Of a DNA stretch of 43,847 bases, positions 8,802 through 19,927 are shown one piece after another. The DNA is from Deltaproteobacteria bacterium (GTDB taxonomy: Bacteria; Myxococcota_A; Polyangia; DRWM01; JAAZOP01): positions 1 to 43,847 of the forward strand of contig JAFGHH010000375.1 in assembly GCA_016930215.1 (NCBI GenBank), read 5' to 3'. Both the position numbers and the translations under genes were made by a program. Position 1 is the stretch's first letter. Each line of letters begins with the position of its first letter. A model generated the notes under the pieces. That model made no database searches. It had not been told where the DNA came from and saw only the letters and a list, made by a program, of their open reading frames with translations.

Positions 8802-11279
8802 ATGCGGCCTGTGCGACGACCGTCCACCCCGGCGGCAGTCTGGCTCGCGGCCGCGGCCGCGGCCGCGGCCGCTTGCCCCGCGACGCCCACGGCCGCGGCG
8901 CTCGAGCTGCCGCCCTTCCATCCCGACGACCGGGTGCAGGTGGTCCCCGCCGACGCCGCCTTCTCCACGGCGGCCGTCGAACGAGCGGCGGCCCGCACGG
9001 CCCGTCGCCTGTTCGTCGCCGTCTTCGAGCGCGTCGTCGATGGCACGATCGAGCCCGGCCACGCTTCCGAAACCGAGGACGCCCTCGAGGCGGTCTGGAC
9101 CGCCTGGCGCGCCGACCCCGCGTTCGACGCCCAGGAGGACGTGCTGGTGCTCCTGGCGCTGGACGACCGCGAGGTACGCGTGCGCACCGGTTCGCGCTGG
9201 GACGCCGAGCTGGGGCTGCACACGACGGCGCTGGAGTCGCTGATCGATGCATGGTTCATGCCCCGGGCCCGCGCCGACGACCTGGACGGCGCGCTGGCGG
9301 CGCTCGTCCGCGGCCTGGACGAGGCGATCGGACGCGGCCTGGGCGACCGCCGGAACGCCCAACAGCGACGCGTCGTCCTGCGCCGGCTGCTGGTCGGCGG
9401 CGCGGTCGCACTGGTGCTCGGCATCCTCGGTACGGTGGCCGCCGTGCGCCGCCGCAGGCAGCGCGACGCGCGGGCGGAGTTCGAGGCGGCCGCGGAGGAG
9501 CTGGAACGGAAGCTCGAGCATGCCGAGCAGGCGTGGGCCGAGTTCCGCATCGACCAGGAGCTGCGGGACCGGGTCGTCCAACTGCGGCTCAAGGGCCCGC
9601 GTACCCTGGCGCTGGCCGACGAGGTGACCCGGCTGCTGGACGAGATCGCACTCGGCATCGACGGCCTGCGCGGCCACCTCCGCAAGTGCCGGGAGCGCAG
9701 CCGCGCCGCCGGACGTCTCGACGCGCAGGCCCAGCGCGCGGCCGCGGCGGCGCTCGTCGAGCCCTTCGTGTTCGACACCGGCCAGGCGCAGCACAAGCTG
9801 TTCGACCACGATCGCCGGACGGTCACCATCGCGCCCGACGAGTTCATGCAACAGCTGGAGTCCAAATACGACCAGGCGCGCCAGGGCTGGCAACGGCTGA
9901 AGGACGCGGTCGAGGCCTCGCTGCGCGAGGCCGAGCACGACTTCCCACTGACCGAGCTGGAGGCGATGCGCGAGAAGCTCGAGACGGCCGGAATGCCGCT
10001 CGCGTGGCTCGTCCACCACCCGCTCGGCCGCGACCCCCGCGGGGAATGGAGCCGCCTGGACGCCCTGCGACAGGCCGACCCGGTGGCGTACGTCGAGCAG
10101 CTGTTCGGACGGCTCGATGCCGAGGCGGCGCTCGAGGCGGACGTCGCCGTGCTGATCGAGGCGGCCGGGAGGACGCGCCAGGCCCGCGCCGAGGCGCTGG
10201 CGCTTGCGACCGACGACCTCGACACGATCCTCTCCGACCCGGCCCGCGACCCCGCCGCCGCCGTCGCCGACGCCGAACGGGCGACCACGGCGTTCGAGAC
10301 GGAGCTGCAGGCCGCCGAGGCCGTCGAGGCGGCCGTGGAGGCGGCCCACGCGGCGACGAAGGCCTGGCAGGAGGTGTCCCGGCGCAAGCACGCGCTGCGC
10401 GAGACGGTGCGGCAGGTTGCCGAGCGGGTGGCCGAGGCGGAGCACCGGGTGGGCGAGCTGCGCGCCCGGCTGGTCCAGGGCCAACAGCGGATCCTCGACG
10501 CCGCCGGCCGGCACGCGCCGCCGACGCTGCTCGCCGCCTGGCGCGAGGTGGGCGAGGCGGCCGAGGACGTCGAACAGGCGGAGGCCGCCGCGGCCGAAGC
10601 CCGGCGACGCCTGGCGGCGCGCGACCACGTCGGCGCCGAGGCCGCCGCGCAAACGGCCCTGCGGGAGCACGGCGAGGCGCTGGCCGATCTCGACGACCTG
10701 GCGGGCGTGCTGCAACGGCTCGAGACCGCGCGCCACGATACCACCGCCCTGCTGCAGGCCATCGACCGGGAACGCGATCGACGCCGGCAACAACTGGCCG
10801 CCTACGCCGGCTACGCGCCCGCCGACGCCCTGACCCCGGGCGACCGGACGCTGGCCGAGCTGCGCACCCGCTGGACGGAACAAGGACCCGGACCGGCGGA
10901 CTGGGGCGCGCGGCTGGGCGAACTGCACCGGCTGCTCGAGCTGTGGAACGGCGCCGTCTCCCGGGCCCGGAAGGCCTACGAAGCACGCCAGGCACAGCTC
11001 GAGGCGCAGGAGCGGGCCCGGCAGGCCGCCGAGGCCGAAGGGGTCGCGGCCGATGTCGGGTTGTGGGACGTGGTCTTCGGCAGGACGATCGACCGGCGCC
11101 GCGGCAGCCATCACTACGGCGGACACTACGGCGGCGGACACCACCACGGCGGCGGCACCCGCGGCGGCGGGTTCTCCTTCGGCGGCGGGCGCTCCGGCGG
11201 ACGCTCCTTCGGCGGCGGCGGGCGCTCCGGCGGACGCTCCTTCGGCGGCGGCGGGCGCTCCGGCGGACGCCGGTTCTGA
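8802..11279 (+). CDS. TPM-domain membrane protein with coiled coil and Gly-rich tail
   Basis: 825 aa from ATG 8802, just after the tRNA; an in-frame codon earlier would lie inside the tRNA and is rejected. There is a signal segment (about 10-30). A TPM-type domain covers about 35-180 (FVAVFERVVDG, EDVLVLLALDDREVRVRTG, DLDGALAALVRGLDEAIG). A membrane helix lies at about 193-212, followed by RRRR. Then comes a very long Ala/Glu/Arg coiled coil, and finally a His/Gly tail ending in repeated SFGGGGRSGGR. This order is that of the YgcG-like TPM proteins, but with a much longer coiled-coil insert. It is probably an inner-membrane protein with an extracytoplasmic TPM domain; the activity is unknown. 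Confidence 0.8.
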   Translation: MRPVRRPSTPAAVWLAAAAAAAAACPATPTAAALELPPFHPDDRVQVVPADAAFSTAAVERAAARTARRLFVAVFERVVDGTIEPGHASETEDALEAVWTAWRADPAFDAQEDVLVLLALDDREVRVRTGSRWDAELGLHTTALESLIDAWFMPRARADDLDGALAALVRGLDEAIGRGLGDRRNAQQRRVVLRRLLVGGAVALVLGILGTVAAVRRRRQRDARAEFEAAAEELERKLEHAEQAWAEFRIDQELRDRVVQLRLKGPRTLALADEVTRLLDEIALGIDGLRGHLRKCRERSRAAGRLDAQAQRAAAAALVEPFVFDTGQAQHKLFDHDRRTVTIAPDEFMQQLESKYDQARQGWQRLKDAVEASLREAEHDFPLTELEAMREKLETAGMPLAWLVHHPLGRDPRGEWSRLDALRQADPVAYVEQLFGRLDAEAALEADVAVLIEAAGRTRQARAEALALATDDLDTILSDPARDPAAAVADAERATTAFETELQAAEAVEAAVEAAHAATKAWQEVSRRKHALRETVRQVAERVAEAEHRVGELRARLVQGQQRILDAAGRHAPPTLLAAWREVGEAAEDVEQAEAAAAEARRRLAARDHVGAEAAAQTALREHGEALADLDDLAGVLQRLETARHDTTALLQAIDRERDRRRQQLAAYAGYAPADALTPGDRTLAELRTRWTEQGPGPADWGARLGELHRLLELWNGAVSRARKAYEARQAQLEAQERARQAAEAEGVAADVGLWDVVFGRTIDRRRGSHHYGGHYGGGHHHGGGTRGGGFSFGGGRSGGRSFGGGGRSGGRSFGGGGRSGGRRF
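11175..11270 (+). repeat. 33-nt tandem repeat encoding a Gly/Ser/Arg tail
   Basis: The units are 11175-11204 (30 nt), 11205-11237 and 11238-11270. They encode SFGGG(G)RSGGR at the C-terminus of the TPM-domain protein. The two 33-nt units are identical at the nucleotide level, which points to recent duplication. Confidence 0.85.
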
Positions 11280-11354
11280 CGGAGAGCACGGTCCGACGGT
11301 CGCAGCAGCGGGGGTGGTGCGCCGGCCCTCGAAGCTTGCTAGGATGACCGGCTG

Positions 11355-12895
<1,541 letters not shown>

Positions 12896-12896
<1 letters not shown>

Positions 12897-14392
12897 TGCG
12901 GCTGTCGATCAAGATCCCCGTCCTGGTCTTCCTCGGCTGCCTCGCCGCCGGGGCGCTCGGCTCGGTGTTCCTGGCCGCCGGACTCGCCTCGGAGGTCCGA
13001 CAGTCGTTCGAAAGCCGGTGCGCGGGGCTCGTGCGGTCGCTCGGCGCCCTGGGCGCCTCGATGCTCTCCGCCCAGCCCCCGGACCATGCGACGCTGCAGC
13101 AGGCGCTGGACAACCTCGCGGAGTTCGGCCACGGGGAGGCGCACGGCATCGAGTGGCTGGCGTTCGTGGATTGCGCCGGACGCGTCCAGGCGCACAGCGA
13201 TCCGCGCCGTTTCGCCACGCAGCTTCACGAGCTGCCGCCGGAGTGGTTGCGGTGCGACGGGGACGCCGCGGCCGGGCCGGGGACCCGCGAGGCCGGGCTG
13301 ACGGGGATGGCGTACTCCGGCACGCACCTGCTCGTCGCCGCCCCGGTGCGCCTCGAAACCCGCTCCGGTACCGCCGCCGCGTCGTTCCGACTGGACGAGG
13401 TCGGCGTGCACGAAGCGGCGGGACGACAGCGGGTGTTCCTGTTCGTCGCCGGCTTCGCCGCGGTCCTGGCGGTCGTCCTGTCCCTGCTGCTGCGCACGGC
13501 CGTCGCCCGGCGCCTGAGCCGACTGACCGAGGACACCGAGGCCCTGCGCCGGGGCGAGCTCGAACGGCGCTCGCGGGTCCACGGCGGCGACGAAGTCGGC
13601 CGGCTGGCCGAGGCGTTCAATGCGATGGCCGACCGGCTCTCCGGCCACGCCCAGTACCTCGAGCAGGAGGTCAAGCTCCGGACCCGCGAGCTCGAGGGCG
13701 CCAACCGCGAGCTGCAACGGCTGGCCACGACCGACCCGTTGACCGGATTGCTCAACCGCCGCCGGATGAACGAGGTCCTCGAGCAGGCGCTGGACCACCA
13801 TCGCCGCAAGCAGCGGCAGCTGAGCATCGTGCTGATCGATCTCGACCACTTCAAGCGCTTCAACGACACCCACGGCCACCTCGCAGGCGACGAGTTGCTG
13901 CGGATCCTGGGGTTGCGGCTCCGCACCCGCTCCCGCGTCGGCGACGCCGCCGCGCGGCTGGGGGCCGAGGCGCCGACGCCGCGCAGCGGCTCGTTCCCCC
14001 GCGCCCAGCTCGACTCGTCCCCCGACGGCGTGGTCGAAGACGAGGACGCCGCCGCGGCACGCTACGGCGGCGAGGAGTTCGTGCTGATCCTCCCCGAAAC
14101 CTCCAAGGCCGACGCGCTGCGCGTCGCCGAGCGGGTCCGCGCGGCGGTCGCCCGGGCACCGCTCGTCGAGACGCTGGGAGACGCGGGCCGCGTGACGCTG
14201 TCCGCCGGCATCGCCACGTTCCCGGAGGACGGGGCCGACCAGGACGCGCTGCTGCGCGCCGCGGACGAGGCGCTGTACGCGGCCAAACACGCGGGGCGCG
14301 ACCGGATCCTGGCCGCCCCGGCCCGCCCGCCGGCGCACGCGCGCCTGTCGACGATGCCGCCGACGGAAACGCCGACCGGAGGCGGAACATGA
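12896..14392 (+). CDS. HAMP-GGDEF diguanylate cyclase with displaced I-site
   Basis: 498 aa; ATG 12896 overlaps the upstream stop. There are two membrane helices (about 7-30 and 180-200) bracketing a periplasmic sensor, a HAMP domain (about 201-253), a short coiled coil, then a GGDEF domain. The active motif is RYGGEEF at residues 389-395, and DLDHFKRFNDTHGH (about 315-328) is the metal- and GTP-binding region. The synthetic reaction is two GTP to c-di-GMP. Unusually, an RxxD (RVGD, 347-350) that normally lies five residues before GGEEF is separated from it by about 35 extra residues rich in Pro/Ser/Asp. The last bases overlap the PhnD-like gene (ATGA). Confidence 0.92.
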
Positions 14393-15459
14393 GGCGGGGG
14401 ACGGCGACCCGGGCCTGGCTGCTGGCGGGATGCACCCTGTCCGCCGCCTGCACGACGACGGAGCACAGGGAGTCGACCGCCCCGGAGACCGTTCCCTCGG
14501 GACTCCTGCCGGCACCGGCGCCGGAACAGGTGGCCGGACGGCCGCTGCGGCTGCTGTTCATCCCGTTCGCCTCGACCCGCGAACAGGAGCACGAGGCCGC
14601 CGCGCGGATCACGACCTACCTCGAGACGCGGACGGGGCTGGCCGTCCAGCCGATCCTGACCTCGAACTACGAGGAGGCCGCGCGGGCGTTCCTCGAGGAC
14701 GAGGCGGACGCGGCGTTCCTGGCCCCGCTGCTGTACGTGCAGGTGGCCGAGCGGTTCGCGCGGGACCCCGCGCTGCGGGGCGTGCGCCTGCGCCTGCTGC
14801 TCGCGGCCGTCGCCGGCGGGTCGCCGTCGTACGTGGGCTACGTCGTGGCACCGACCGACACGACCCTGCGGGAACTGCGGGACGCCGCCGGCCTGCCGTT
14901 CGGCCTGATCGAAGACTCGACCTCGGGCTACCTGTACCCGCTCGACCTCCTCGAGTCCCGGGGGCTCGACCCGGCGGAGTTCCTCCGCGACGCCCGCCTG
15001 TACCGCCGGCACGGCGACGTGCTGGCGGACCTGCTGCGACCGCCGGGCGAGCGCCGACTGGCGGCGGGGGCGCTGTACCACAACATCGTCGATACCCTGC
15101 CCGACGACCAGCGGGCGCGCCTGCGGCTGCTGGCGAAGACCGCGCGCATCCCGCGCGACGCGGTCGCGGTGCGGATCCCGCTGGTCGGCGGCCGCGAGGA
15201 CCCGGAACGTCTGCGGGTGGCCGCCGCGCTCCAGCACGCACTGCTCGTCCTGGACGACGACCCGGCGATGGCGGCGTCGCTGCGCGAGGGGATCGGCTAC
15301 GACGGCTGGATCGTGGGCGACGACCGGAGGTATGACGCCATCCGCAAGGTTCATCAGCGCTTCGGACACTACCGGTTCGGGGCGCGGCCGGCGACGGACG
15401 AGGGGGCGGGTGCGACGGAACCCGCGGGGGCTGCGACGGAGGCTCGAAAGGAACGATGA
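14389..15459 (+). CDS. PhnD-like phosphate/phosphonate-binding lipoprotein
   Basis: 356 aa from ATG 14389, overlapping the GGDEF stop by 4 bp, with CGGAGGCGGAAC before the start. The lipobox is LSAAC. The body matches the PhnD/phosphonate-binding periplasmic family (PBP type 2): LRLLFIPFAST, TYLETRTGLAVQPILTSNYEEAARAFLEDEADAAFLAPLLY, then AAVAGGSPSYVGYVVA. No ABC permease or ATPase gene is nearby, so it more likely serves as a ligand-binding partner for the adjacent membrane diguanylate cyclase than as a transporter subunit. This role is inferred from gene coupling only. The ligand could be another anion. Confidence 0.82.
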   Translation: MRRGTATRAWLLAGCTLSAACTTTEHRESTAPETVPSGLLPAPAPEQVAGRPLRLLFIPFASTREQEHEAAARITTYLETRTGLAVQPILTSNYEEAARAFLEDEADAAFLAPLLYVQVAERFARDPALRGVRLRLLLAAVAGGSPSYVGYVVAPTDTTLRELRDAAGLPFGLIEDSTSGYLYPLDLLESRGLDPAEFLRDARLYRRHGDVLADLLRPPGERRLAAGALYHNIVDTLPDDQRARLRLLAKTARIPRDAVAVRIPLVGGREDPERLRVAAALQHALLVLDDDPAMAASLREGIGYDGWIVGDDRRYDAIRKVHQRFGHYRFGARPATDEGAGATEPAGAATEARKER

Positions 15460-16793
15460 AGAAGAACTACGTGCTCGACACCAACGTGCTGCTCCACGAC
15501 CCGCAGGCGGTCTTCAAGTTCGAGGACAACGACGTGGTGATCCCGATCTTCGTGATCGAGGAGATCGACGGGTTCAAGCGGGAGCTGAGCGAGCGGGGAC
15601 GGGCGGCACGGACCGTGTCGCGCTACCTGGACAAGTTCCGCGAGGAGGGCGGGTCGCTGTCCACGGGCGTACCGCTGCCGAACGGCGGCACGCTGCGCGT
15701 CGCCCTCCCCCGCGGCGCGCTCGACCTCCGCTCCCGCGACTCCCGCAGCCAGGACTCGTCCATCCTCCAGGTCGCCCTCGACCTCAGGAACTCCGATCAG
15801 GCCCAGCCCACCGCCTTCGTCACGCTCGACACCAACCTCCGCATCCGCGCCGACGCGCTCGGCCTCCACGCCGAGAACTACGACTCGGGACGCGTCGTCC
15901 GCGACGGCGGCTACTCGGGCACCGCCGAGCTCCTCCTGCCGGGCGACCAGGTCGATGCCCTCAGCCGTCCCGGCGGCGGCGTGCCCCGGCCGGAGGAGGC
16001 GGAACTGTACCCCAACCAGTGCGTGCTGGCCCGCGACGCCGGCGCGCCGAACCATACGGCGCTGGGGCGCTACGACGCCCGCGACGGCCGGATCAAGCCG
16101 CTGCGGGTGCCGCGCGACGGCGTGTGGGGCATCCGCCCGCGCAACAAGGACCAGAGCTTCGCCCTCGACCTGCTGCTCGACGACGAGCTCAAGCTCGTGA
16201 CGCTCGTCGGCCACGCCGGCACCGGCAAGACGCTCCTGGCCATCGCCGCGGGACTGCGGCGCACCGTGGACGACGCCGTCTACGCCCGCATGCTGGTCTC
16301 CCGACCCGTGTTCCCGCTCGGCAAGGACATCGGCTACCTGCCGGGCGACGTCGAGGAGAAGCTGAACCCCTGGATGAAGCCGATCTACGACAACCTGGAG
16401 CTGATCTTCAACGTGGGACCGGCGGCCACGACGACCCAGCCGCGGCTGCGCGGGGCGCGCGGCTACGAGGACCTGTTCCAGCGCGGCGTCCTGGAGGTCG
16501 AACCGCTCACCTACATCCGCGGCCGCTCGCTGCCGAACCAGTTCCTGATCGTCGATGAGGCGCAGAACCTGACGCCGCACGAGGTCAAGACCGTGATCAC
16601 ACGCTGCGGCGACAATACCAAGATCGTCCTCACGGGCGACCCGGAACAGATCGACAACCCGTACGTCGATGCGGAATCGAACGGGCTGGCGGGCGTCGCC
16701 GAACGGTTCAAGGACCAGCTGCTGGCCGGACACGTGACCCTCACCCGCGGGGAACGCTCGCCGTTGGCCGAGCTGGCGGCCGAGCTGCTGTAG
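15456..16793 (+). CDS. PIN-PhoH family ATPase
   Basis: 445 aa, ATG 15456 overlapping the previous stop (ATGA). The N-terminal PIN nuclease-like domain (VLDTNVLLHDP, VIEEIDGFK, TAFVTLDTNL) is fused to a C-terminal PhoH ATPase. The Walker A motif GHAGTGKTLL lies near residue 252 and the Walker B segment LIVDEAQNLTPHE is followed by VLTGDPEQIDNPY. This is the YlaK/PhoH2-type arrangement. Such proteins have been reported to act as RNA helicases or ribonucleases. The length is typical. It is followed 9 bp later by the ArsA-type ATPase, so both are probably expressed with the upstream sensory genes. Confidence 0.93.
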   Translation: MKKNYVLDTNVLLHDPQAVFKFEDNDVVIPIFVIEEIDGFKRELSERGRAARTVSRYLDKFREEGGSLSTGVPLPNGGTLRVALPRGALDLRSRDSRSQDSSILQVALDLRNSDQAQPTAFVTLDTNLRIRADALGLHAENYDSGRVVRDGGYSGTAELLLPGDQVDALSRPGGGVPRPEEAELYPNQCVLARDAGAPNHTALGRYDARDGRIKPLRVPRDGVWGIRPRNKDQSFALDLLLDDELKLVTLVGHAGTGKTLLAIAAGLRRTVDDAVYARMLVSRPVFPLGKDIGYLPGDVEEKLNPWMKPIYDNLELIFNVGPAATTTQPRLRGARGYEDLFQRGVLEVEPLTYIRGRSLPNQFLIVDEAQNLTPHEVKTVITRCGDNTKIVLTGDPEQIDNPYVDAESNGLAGVAERFKDQLLAGHVTLTRGERSPLAELAAELL

Positions 16794-16802
16794 GACCGGA
16801 AC

Positions 16803-17960
16803 ATGACCGCCGAACACGCGCCGCGGGCGTTGGGAACCTGTCTGTCCGACCGGCGCGTCGTGGCGTGCCTCGGCGCGGGCGGCGTCGGCAAGACGACCAT
16901 GTCGGCCGCGGTGGCCGTGGGCCTGTGCTCCGCCGGGCGCCGCGTCCTGTGCCTCACGATCGACCCGGCCCGTCGACTCGCCGACAGCCTCGGCATCTCC
17001 CCCAACGGCGCAACCGAGCGCGAGGTCCCGGCCGAACGGCTGGCGGCGGCCGGCGCGAGCGGGAGCGGCCACCTCCACGTCTCGCTGCTCGATGCCGCCG
17101 CGACCTTCGCCCAGGTGGTCCGCCGCAGCGCCCCCGACGAACCGACGGCCGAACGCGTGCTGTCGAACCGCCTCTTCGGCTACCTCTCCGGCTCGCTCCC
17201 CGGCGTCCAGGAAGTCATGGCCCTCGAACGGCTGTTCGCCGCGCGGGAGGACCCCCGCTTCGACGTCGTCGTGCTCGATACGCCGCCGACCGCACACGCC
17301 CTCGACTTCCTCGACGCGCCGCGCCGGCTCGTCGCCGCGCTCGATTCGCCCCTCTCCCACTGGCTGACCGACGGCCCCGGCTCGGGACTCGGCGCCGCCG
17401 GCGGACGCAGCATGCGCTTCGTCCTGCGCCTGCTCGCCCGCCTCGCCGGACCCGGACTGCTCGAGGAGATGTCGCGGCTGCTGGGCGACGCCCGCGCCCT
17501 CCTGCCCGGCTTCCGTGCCCGGGCCCTCGACGTCGATGCCGCTCTGCGCTCCCGCGAGGTGGCCTTCGTGCTCGTGACCTCGGTCCAGCCCCAGGCGATC
17601 GATGAGACGGCGCTCGTGCACGACCACCTCGCGGCCCGCGGCCGCCGGGGCGACGTGGTGGTGGTCAACCGCGTAAGGCTGCGCGCCCTGGGCGACGGCG
17701 AGGGGATCGGGGGGCACCACCTGCCCACGCCGCTCGCCGACCGGCTGCAGGAGAACCTGGCGCAGCACGAGCGACTGGCCGAGGAGGACGAGCTGGAACT
17801 GCGGCGACTGATGCGGCGCTGCGGTGCGCTCCACCGCTACTACCGCGTCCCGGCCTTCGCCTCGGACGTGCGCGACCTCGCGGCGGTCGCGGCCGTGGCG
17901 CGCGCGCTGTTCGCCGCCGACGCGGCGATCGACCCCGAGTCCGCACGAGCGCGGGATTGA
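16803..17960 (+). CDS. ArsA/GET3-family ATPase
   Basis: 385 aa. The deviant Walker A GAGGVGKTT (residues 24-32) and TIDPARRLADSLG are hallmarks of ArsA/GET3 ATPases. DVVVLDTPPTAHALDFLDAP is the downstream switch and Walker B region. Only one ATPase half is present, as in many bacterial ArsA-like proteins. No arsB, arsR or arsD neighbours exist, so arsenite export is not supported. Related myxobacterial proteins of this type are found near regulatory genes. The Cys residues in ArsA that bind arsenite are not evident. Role inferred: a cytosolic motor or targeting ATPase, substrate unknown. Confidence 0.88.
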   Translation: MTAEHAPRALGTCLSDRRVVACLGAGGVGKTTMSAAVAVGLCSAGRRVLCLTIDPARRLADSLGISPNGATEREVPAERLAAAGASGSGHLHVSLLDAAATFAQVVRRSAPDEPTAERVLSNRLFGYLSGSLPGVQEVMALERLFAAREDPRFDVVVLDTPPTAHALDFLDAPRRLVAALDSPLSHWLTDGPGSGLGAAGGRSMRFVLRLLARLAGPGLLEEMSRLLGDARALLPGFRARALDVDAALRSREVAFVLVTSVQPQAIDETALVHDHLAARGRRGDVVVVNRVRLRALGDGEGIGGHHLPTPLADRLQENLAQHERLAEEDELELRRLMRRCGALHRYYRVPAFASDVRDLAAVAAVARALFAADAAIDPESARARD

Positions 17961-17985
17961 CGCTTGCGCCGGGCGTGACTAGAGT
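17957..17985 (+). promoter_or_regulatory. Promoter of the receiver gene
   Basis: TTGACG at 17957-17962, 17-bp spacer, TAGAGT at 17980-17985. The -35 hexamer contains the stop codon of the ArsA-like gene. The predicted start is about 17992, leaving a leader of about 39 nt before ATG 18031. Confidence 0.6.
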
Positions 17986-18030
17986 GACCGGTGGCTGGGA
18001 GCTCGACTGCCTGGTCCTGGAGGGGTGGGG

Positions 18031-18453
18031 ATGATGCCTCGTGACACGAGCCGCGGAGCGGGAGCGCAGGCGCCCGAGGACGGCGCCGCCCGACGCAGAC
18101 ACCGCGTGCTGCTGGTGGAGGACAACCGGAATCTCCGGCTCACGACGGCCCGGATGCTCGAACACCTCGGCTACTCCGTGACGGCGGTCGACAACGGGCC
18201 GGCGGCCGTCGAGCTCTACCGGCGGCAGCCGCCCGACGCGACGATCCTCGACGTCGGACTGCCCGGAATGAGCGGCCGCGAGGTCCTGACGTCGATTCGC
18301 GAGCTGGTGCCGGACGCGAGGATCGTCCTCTGTTCCGGCGCACCCGAGGACCTGGCGGCCGCGACGAACGTGGACGGCCCCGTCGAACGGCTGGCCAAAC
18401 CCTACGATATCGAAGCGTTGTCCGAAGCGCTGACACGAGTCCTCGCCGACTGA
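18031..18453 (+). CDS. Stand-alone response-regulator receiver domain
   Basis: 140 aa from ATG 18031, with CTGGAGGGG upstream; a GTG at 18025 is possible. The protein is a basic N-terminal segment (about 24 aa) followed by one CheY-like receiver. Phosphoacceptor Asp74 (TILDVGLPGMSG), the acidic pair Glu30-Asp31, Ser102 and Lys123 (LAKPYD) are all in place. No output domain exists, so it should act by protein contact, for instance with a histidine kinase elsewhere or in a phosphorelay. A predicted promoter and a hairpin after the stop make it monocistronic. Confidence 0.92.
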   Translation: MMPRDTSRGAGAQAPEDGAARRRHRVLLVEDNRNLRLTTARMLEHLGYSVTAVDNGPAAVELYRRQPPDATILDVGLPGMSGREVLTSIRELVPDARIVLCSGAPEDLAAATNVDGPVERLAKPYDIEALSEALTRVLAD

Positions 18454-18456
18454 CCC

Positions 18457-18473
18457 GGTCGACAGGGTCGACC
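18457..18473 (+). terminator. Perfect 7-bp hairpin after the receiver gene
   Basis: GGTCGAC (18457-18463), loop AGG, GTCGACC (18467-18473), beginning 3 nt after the stop. No T-tract follows, so it is at most a weak intrinsic terminator or an mRNA-end stabiliser. Confidence 0.35.
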
Positions 18474-18583
18474 CGCCGCCCCGTGGAAAGCGAAATACCG
18501 TTGCATTCCGTGCGCACGGGGACTAGACACCGCCAAGTCGGCGGCTCGGCGCGAAGAGGAACTCGCCCGGGCCGGAGGACCCC

Positions 18584-19864
18584 ATGATCCGTCTGACCAG
18601 CATGCTCCACAGCGACGAGCTCCGCGACGTGCTCGAGCGTTGGATTCTCGGCCGGTTCGACCCCGCCGACTGCCTGGCGCTCAAGCGGCTGGTCAACCTC
18701 AACGCCTACCTCATCCGTCGCTATCTCGACGACTTCGCCCGCTCGCTCCTCGAGTCGACGCTCGACCGCCCCGTCCAGAGCTTCCCCGTCGCACGCAAGG
18801 GCCAGCTGAAGGACTTCACGTGTCGCAACCCGCCGGTGCGCACGCCACGGGTCGACGCGATGATCGCGCACTACCGCCGGTTCCCGGAAGACTACTACCG
18901 GGAGACGCCGTTCGAGGGTCGGGTCTACTACATCGGCGACGGCGAGGGGGCGACGTACGTGCTGTCGTCGCGGTCCAAACGGATGCGCCGGATCGCGGAG
19001 AAGAGCGCGCGGCGGATCGTCGAGTACATCTTCCGCGAGATCAAGCGTCGCGCCGACGAGCTCGCGACGGAGCGGGCGGAGCAACTGGGCATTCCGAAGG
19101 ATCGGCTGATCACGCCGGTCGACCTGCAGATCGAGGAGTTCGCACACGCCGAGCGGCGGATCATCAAGGCGATCCGCACCGGACGGCTGGTCGACCAGCC
19201 GCAGCCCGACCTGGCGATCCATGACGTGGCGGGCGTGAAGGTCATCACGGACTTCGTGCCGCTCGACGACCTGCGGCGGCAGTTCGAGCGCGACGAGCGG
19301 ATCGAGCTGCTGGAGGAGCAGCGGCACGAGGGCCGGTACAACGCGACGAACTTCGTCGTCCGCTACCGGCTGGACAAGCAGCGGTTCCTGGCGCAGCCCC
19401 CGGACCAGCGCGTGGCCGCGATCCTCGCGGCCCGCGGCGTGGCGGAGCCCGGGGCGCTCGCGGAGGTGCACCGCGCGTTCGTCGAATCGGCGGACGACAG
19501 CGTGAACGTCGAGGTGATCGCGGCCTCCTACGAGGAGATGATGGAGTCCGAGATCGGGCGGGCGATGCACGAGAACCGGATCATCGAGCAGCGGCGGGCC
19601 CAGGAGTACCGCGGACACCTGGCGAAGAACGTCGAGTACGTCGTCGAGTACGCCCTGTCGTTCGCGCTCAGCCCGGTCCGCGAAATCCGCGAGCTGCCGG
19701 TCAAGGTCTGGGTCAAGTACATGCCCGACACCTTCGACGACGCCCTGAAGGAACTGTGGGGCATCTCCGCCTCGACATCGATCGCGTGCGTGGACGGCGC
19801 CGACCCGACCAGCGAGCTCGGCGAGGCGCAGGCGCTGCTGTCCGCGACGGCGCTGCACGAGTGA
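18584..19864 (+). CDS. RelA/SpoT-like nucleotidyltransferase-fold protein (tentative)
   Basis: 426 aa; ATG 18584 has CCGGAGGACCCC upstream. It is not a standard enzyme. Around residues 211-220 the segment IHDVAGVKVITDFVP resembles the DxAGxR strand of RelA/SpoT synthetases, and RYNATNFVVRYR near 255 resembles the following Y-containing strand. The helix RRIIKAIRTGRL is placed as in alarmone synthetases (RRxKS...). The rest (1-110 and 300-426) is unfamiliar, and the synthetase Gly-Tyr-x-Ser-x-His motif is not clearly kept. It could be a divergent alarmone or nucleotide-signal enzyme, or a fold relative without that activity. No antitoxin-like partner is visible. Confidence 0.5.
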   Translation: MIRLTSMLHSDELRDVLERWILGRFDPADCLALKRLVNLNAYLIRRYLDDFARSLLESTLDRPVQSFPVARKGQLKDFTCRNPPVRTPRVDAMIAHYRRFPEDYYRETPFEGRVYYIGDGEGATYVLSSRSKRMRRIAEKSARRIVEYIFREIKRRADELATERAEQLGIPKDRLITPVDLQIEEFAHAERRIIKAIRTGRLVDQPQPDLAIHDVAGVKVITDFVPLDDLRRQFERDERIELLEEQRHEGRYNATNFVVRYRLDKQRFLAQPPDQRVAAILAARGVAEPGALAEVHRAFVESADDSVNVEVIAASYEEMMESEIGRAMHENRIIEQRRAQEYRGHLAKNVEYVVEYALSFALSPVREIRELPVKVWVKYMPDTFDDALKELWGISASTSIACVDGADPTSELGEAQALLSATALHE

Positions 19865-19927
19865 TGCGGCGATGGTAGGGAGTCGCCGCGGGTTCGGGGG
19901 GTCGGCAATGGGCCGGGAGGTGGACGG

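Noticed and set aside
16803-17960. Arsenite efflux role for the ArsA-like ATPase
   Set aside because: No arsB, arsC, arsD or arsR genes are near, and the arsenite-binding Cys residues are not evident.
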